64,000 nt of DNA from assembly GCA_013396915.1 (NCBI GenBank), contig VWZL01000601.1, forward strand, positions 478,525 to 542,524. The letters are read 5' to 3'. Positions 59,040-64,000 of this stretch are shown here, one piece after another (within the stretch, counting starts at the first letter, position 1; every line of letters starts with the position of its first letter). The notes beneath the pieces are model-generated. The model worked only from the letters and a program-made list of their open reading frames with translations, had not been told where the DNA came from and ran no database searches. The position numbers and the translations under genes are program-made. The DNA comes from Stercorarius parasiticus. Its lineage: Eukaryota; Chordata; Aves; Charadriiformes; Stercorariidae.

Positions 59040-61760
59040 TTTTTTCCTTTTTTTTTTTAATTTATATGACCACAGAATCTTTTCCTATTTGTTTTAATAT
59101 CTTTTGCAAAGACTAGTTTATTTTGATTGAAGCAATTTGCAAATTCTCTTTCTCATCCTTGACTTCTAAGGTATATCTTCTTCGCTTTTCAATGATTTAT
59201 TTTATCACTGTATACTGTTTACTCCTGACAGGATTACTGGAAGAGTTAGTCATCTCCTCAGTTTCAGAATCCTTTCTCGCATTGTTTTCCCTGTGGTTCA
59301 TGATATGAGATTAAAGAAACAATATCTATCTTAAAATGAAAAATCCTATATGACATTAAACTCCTTAGTTTACCTCATCAACTCATTCACCGAATCTCTC
59401 AAAGGTTGCCTTTCTGAAATGAAAAATATTAAAATTCTAAAAAACAAGCAAAAAACCCCATGCAACTTCTTGTCATTTCATCTATTCTTACAGTAAATTA
59501 GCATATTTTCTACAAAAATGTCTAGTTGGTACAACTATATCTGTGCTACCATTAACCCTCTTTAATTCTTAAATTATTTGAAAGATTGGAGAAGCAGCTT
59601 TACTTCATGATGGTTGATATATTCTGCTGGATATACAGTAATTTAATCTGTTCTACTGGATTTTTAATAATTTTAAAATTTTATTTGTGCTAATATGAAA
59701 CTCAGTCAATGGATTCTTAACATGCCAGCCAGGATATAGTTTGGACTTTACGTTGCACGTTACTACTTCTTAGATTTTGCATCTAATACTAGTCTAATAC
59801 TGCTTCTAATACTTCTCAATTAATTTCTCCATACACAGAAGCACACCTTTCCCACTTTTCATGTGAGTCCTGTATTCCCTCTGTCCCATTCTTTTCCTCT
59901 ATCTGCAGATAATTTTTTGTCATTTTGTCTTGTTTTTTTCATTTTGTCTTGTGAATTCATATAGACCACATTTCAGCCTTTCCTGGGCCTGGATACTTGG
60001 GTGTTTTACCTTCTCTTGTGGACCAAGCTTTTCCTACTATTGTAATATTTAAAATACATATGCAAAGGGCATGGAAGGGTTATTTAATTTCTGTGGTGGC
60101 ATGCTTATAAATCATTTATTCTGACTGTATTGACTAGTTACCTTTACTTGCAAGCAAATTGAAATTAATTAAGCATTTAGAAATTAGTCTTAGTTAATTG
60201 CAAAGAAGAATCATGGAGGGTGTCCAGATTTGTATTCGCCTTGTGAGCTTTTAACAAAATAATGTAGATTTGTGCTTATAGAGGGGAGGTATTCAGACTG
60301 ATACCCAATCAAGGTCTTAATTGCTGTACTATTCCAGCTAAGAATACACTGCAGATCTTCATATGTAACAGTTGTGTGTATGGAAACACTAGTAATTTGA
60401 TTGTTGTTGGTTTGGCAGATTGTTTCCTGCTTTATCACCCCAAGATAAAAAATGAATTATAACAATTAGAAAGATTGAAGTGTAGTATATGATGGTTGTT
60501 CACTTTTGTTTCAGACTAAATGAGGCTGGAGAGCTAAACACAGTTGTGCACTGTCAGTGATTAGAGTTCATAAGAGACAATAATCATACAGATCAAACAA
60601 TAGAAGACTTTCAGGTATAATTGTTTCTTCATTAATGTTATTTTATGTTAATTTGCCGATGGTTCCTGATGGGGTAATCACAGCTCTTTTTGTAACTGCA
60701 GAGCTCAAAAGATTCGTTATATATCTCTATTTGTTATGGAAGTGAATTCAAGCAGACAGTGGTAAGGGTTTTGTTCCCTATCACCTTCGTTATCTTCTAA
60801 ACAATTCTCCACTTTAAAACCCCCCATCCTAAATGGAATAGAGATAATGTTGTTTTCTTTAGAATTTGTCGGTTTCCTCTTTCATTGGAAAGAGACAAGA
60901 AGTAGTACCCCTTTCTAACCCAAGGTATTTCTCAGGCCATAGTTCACTGTCTCCCTGTGACTATCAGCTAGTTGGATAGCAGCAAAAGAGCGTGTGTATC
61001 AGAGAGGAAAACTTGATGCAAAGAAACCTCTGCACTGCACTGCAAGCTCAGTAACTTGCTTTACCTTGCTGATAAGCAGAAGTACAAAAAAGGGAAGAGA
61101 GAGGGGTGAGAGAGAAGGAGAAGGGAGGGATACTGCTTCTCAGATTGCTCTGAAACAGTAACTACGGAGTGCAGTACTGAACAGGCAGCGAATTCAAATT
61201 ACTGTAAGCATAGCACAGAAACAGCTGTTAAAACATCACTGCAGTATCGTCTGCTTCTGAATATGAGACTTCACGTAATCTAGAGATGGAGAGAATTCAT
61301 TAGGTCATTCAATACAGTCATGATGAGCAGTACCAGATGGTCATTGGAATTTCATCTTTGTTTTCCTTGTCTCACATGACAATCTAAGCCAGTTTACCAC
61401 TGCACTTTTAATTTCTGAATGGTAGTTTGCTGGCTTTGTAAGTATTTTGGATATATGGCGTGTGCCATTTAAAGGCCAATGCAGTTATGAAAGCTTTTAT
61501 TACCAATTGCTTGTATTACAGTGATAATCTATGTTTAAGATCACTTCTCAAGACCACTTGAAACCTTAATATGGCAATTAATATGTCTGCCCTTTTACAT
61601 AGCAGTGGTTTTGCATTAAGGATATTGTATTCTCACTCCAGAGAAAGAACAGATTAAATTGTTTTCTCTAGCTTAGGTTTAGATAGTGAAGTCAGTTTTG
61701 GTTTGTCTGCAAACTTCAGAGAAAACCTTTTGTGTTTTGCGGCAACATCTGAAAAATCAG
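59040..61760. other. AT-rich spacer
   Basis: No gene recognised; a GA-rich simple stretch lies at 61082-61130. Frames at 59123-59308 and 60211-60438 (-) look random. Confidence 0.55.
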
Positions 61761-61888
61761 AGTAGGATAATGAGAAACAAGAACAAATCTGAGAACACCT
61801 TCCCTGTGCCATACCCTTCTTCCTGGGCTCAACTTCACTCCTGATTTCTATACCTCCTCCCCTCCAGCGACACCGTGGGACAGGGTGA
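61761..61888 (-). mobile_element. Internal scrap of an avian ERV LTR
   Basis: AGTAGGATAATGAGAAACAA, GGGCTCAACTTCACTCCTGA and TACCTCCTCCCCTCCAGCG correspond to the same segment of the LTR family at about 12478-12620. Neither LTR end is present, and flanking sequence on both sides is ordinary AT-rich DNA. Confidence 0.7.
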
Positions 61889-63982
61889 TATTTACTTACA
61901 CGGATTTCAAGACGAGTGATTTATAGTTCCCTTTAATTACTATCACGAGTAATGCTTCATGTTTAAAATGTCCCATTTAAGCATATTCTTTCTGCTAGAA
62001 TTTTGTTTGTGAGAGGAAGTACCTTGAATCTACGTAAAGACATAGGAAGCTTAATGTTTGATGTTGGATAATAAGCTACCAGTGGTAGTGAGGGAACATT
62101 AGGTGAGATAACTGGAATATTTATAGTGATTTCTTGGAAATGAACAGTAAGATTGTAATAGAAAAAAAAAAACCACAGTATTTCTTATAATTTAGATCAC
62201 CCAGAAAAGAAAAGCTTTGACATATATATTGATAGATAAAATACAGATATTCAAGAGACATTTATTTTTTCCTATTGCAAGGAAATCTTGAAGTTAGATC
62301 TTGAAAGGCACTTGGGTATTTGGCATCTCTCAGAAGCTTCTGTGAGAAAATCTTTATAGTGTCTGGAATATAACGTCTGAAGAAACCACGTCTGATCAGT
62401 CTTGGCCTGCAGACACTGCTATGCATGCAGTGTATCGGCACAGTGAGCTCTTATCTGTCCTCACGCAGCTATCATATTTCTCTGAGGGAGAGAGACTTTT
62501 TGCTAGCTCTTTATTTTCTCCAGTAGCAGAGTTTGGGGAAAAAAAAAAAATATCTGCCATAAGAAAAGAAGGCAAAGACAGTCCTATCATCAGATGAGCA
62601 GCTGTGAGCATCTGAGCAGATGGGCTCTTTATTGTTATTTTGTTTTCTTAGCCATGCTACTTTGGCTGTAGCTGCTTTAAGAGAAAATAGACGTTGCATG
62701 ACATACTTTGTACGTTCATCTTGGGAGGTGTAAGTTGCCAGTTTAAATATGAGCACACTGCTTTTGAAGAGGAGAAAAAGGCTGTGGTCTCATCGTTTAC
62801 AATTCTACTTGTCCAGTCCTTTGTTGCTCTCATCTCTTCAACAGTTAGATTTGTTCAGTCCTCCTCTTGGTGCTTTTGTGGAGGACAGAAGAACAAGAGG
62901 AGAAACCCTGAGGCAAGGAGGTGATTGTGAGGAATGTTATTCAGTAGTTTAGGCTTCTAATATTTTAAGACAGAAATGTTGAATTCTTCTTTTGGGATTT
63001 GCATGCAAAATACAAACTAAGTTTATCGGGACATTTGTGATACATCTGGTGCTGTCAAGTTCAACATTACATTTTCTGCTAACAGAAATAAGGCTAAAAT
63101 GACAAAAGCCTATTAACATTCTGGAAAATATAGGTTCTTTTCATCATGGAAGTTGGAATACGTTCTGATTTTTGATCTTAGATTGATTCAAAGAAGCCTT
63201 TTTTCTATTTCCCCACACCCCCCCCCCGTTGATGATATCTGAAATCCATTGCTCCAGGCTGTAAAGCATTACATACCTGACTGATGCACTGCTGAGAGCA
63301 CAACTGGCTGATTACCCATTATGTGAAATAAACCAGGAAGTTTGGAATGTGTTAAATACTTGTTTTGTATAAATTATTGGATTAGCAAGTAAGGAAAGTA
63401 ACTTCTCAAAATCATCACCTGAAGAAATAGACTTCAGCTAGCTAGAACACTGGTTTTTATACGCTTGACTTAAGCAACAGAAAGCTGCGAAGGAATATTT
63501 TGGCACATACAAGATGATAGACATGGCCACCATTAAGGTCAAAATCTAGTCTCCTGTTTTTGCTTCCAGCTATTGAAAGTCAATGCAGCTCATATTAACG
63601 CTGTATTTTTGTTCTTGCTTTTCTACTCTTGACTACTTGAAAGAAGTTATCCTTTCACATCACAACGTTCCTCTCTACAGAATGCATGCATATGAAGCTA
63701 AAAATCTCTTGCGGGAGAGAGAAAGGGAGTCTTAAAAGGGGGCTTAAAAGCGGGTCTGATGCTGCTTTAATTTACTTTTCATTTTAATTATAACTTAAAA
63801 ATCTCTATGGAAGAGGAAGGATTGGTATTAGGTATCTTGGAAAATTGGTTCAGTGCCTTTCTACCATAAATTCCTTATGAAACATTGGCAATACAATAAT
63901 AATCTTTTCTTTATCTCATCTTTTGCCTTTCCTTTCTCACATTGCAAAACTTTCAGGACAAAGTCTTACTTATTGTGTGAAC
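61889..63982. other. AT-rich spacer
   Basis: No gene recognised. A C10 run lies near 63218-63227. Frames at 62396-62756 (-) and 62694-62952 (+) show no domain. Confidence 0.5.
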
Positions 63983-64000
63983 ATAGAATCATAGAATCTT
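63983..64000 (-). mobile_element. Start of a CR1 3' tail, cut by the window edge
   Basis: GAACATAGAATCATAGAATC is the reverse complement of the ATTCTATG tail, so a minus-strand CR1 lies beyond the right edge. Confidence 0.8.

Overview
The window looks like AT-rich, non-coding DNA from a bird genome. The evidence is at least ten CR1 LINE fragments, several ending in the ATTCTATG 8-mer repeat typical of avian CR1, and four LTR-retrovirus remnants whose sequences match avian families I recognise from memory. There is no operon structure, tRNA, rRNA, CRISPR array or prokaryotic signal, and no host protein-coding gene I can support. Almost all open frames are short and either random or parts of retroelements.

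Layout. A CR1 endonuclease/linker fragment lies at 757-1592 (+). CR1 3' ends on the + strand lie near 3735-4006, 6811-6881, 34210-34486, 47150-47287 and 52431-52594. CR1 copies on the minus strand lie at 9013-10150 (with an internal deletion), 35850-36270 (old and broken), about 55938-56440, 58026-58965, and at the right edge from 63983. A middle piece of CR1 ORF2 on the + strand covers 28346-30085. It contains two single N bases, each flanked by an exact copy of about 300 bp, which I read as assembly errors. Retroviral material, all on the minus strand, is a nearly complete solo LTR (12282-13251), an LTR plus primer-binding site and leader of a betaretrovirus-like (ERVK) element (about 15236-16940), a truncated LTR (55655-55922) fused to a CR1, and a 128-bp LTR scrap (61761-61888).

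The most interesting segment is the ERVK-like leader. Downstream of a tRNA-Lys(1,2)-type primer-binding site it keeps an uninterrupted 143-codon frame for a small, apparently two-span membrane protein with two glycosylation sequons. A UAG and 52 more open codons follow, and then a good splice donor. The rest of the window is AT-rich spacer with simple repeats, two unexplained GC-rich blocks (17577-17830, 45325-45690), and a few weak exon-like or conserved-element-like stretches that need comparative data. I did not find a convincing new biological system.
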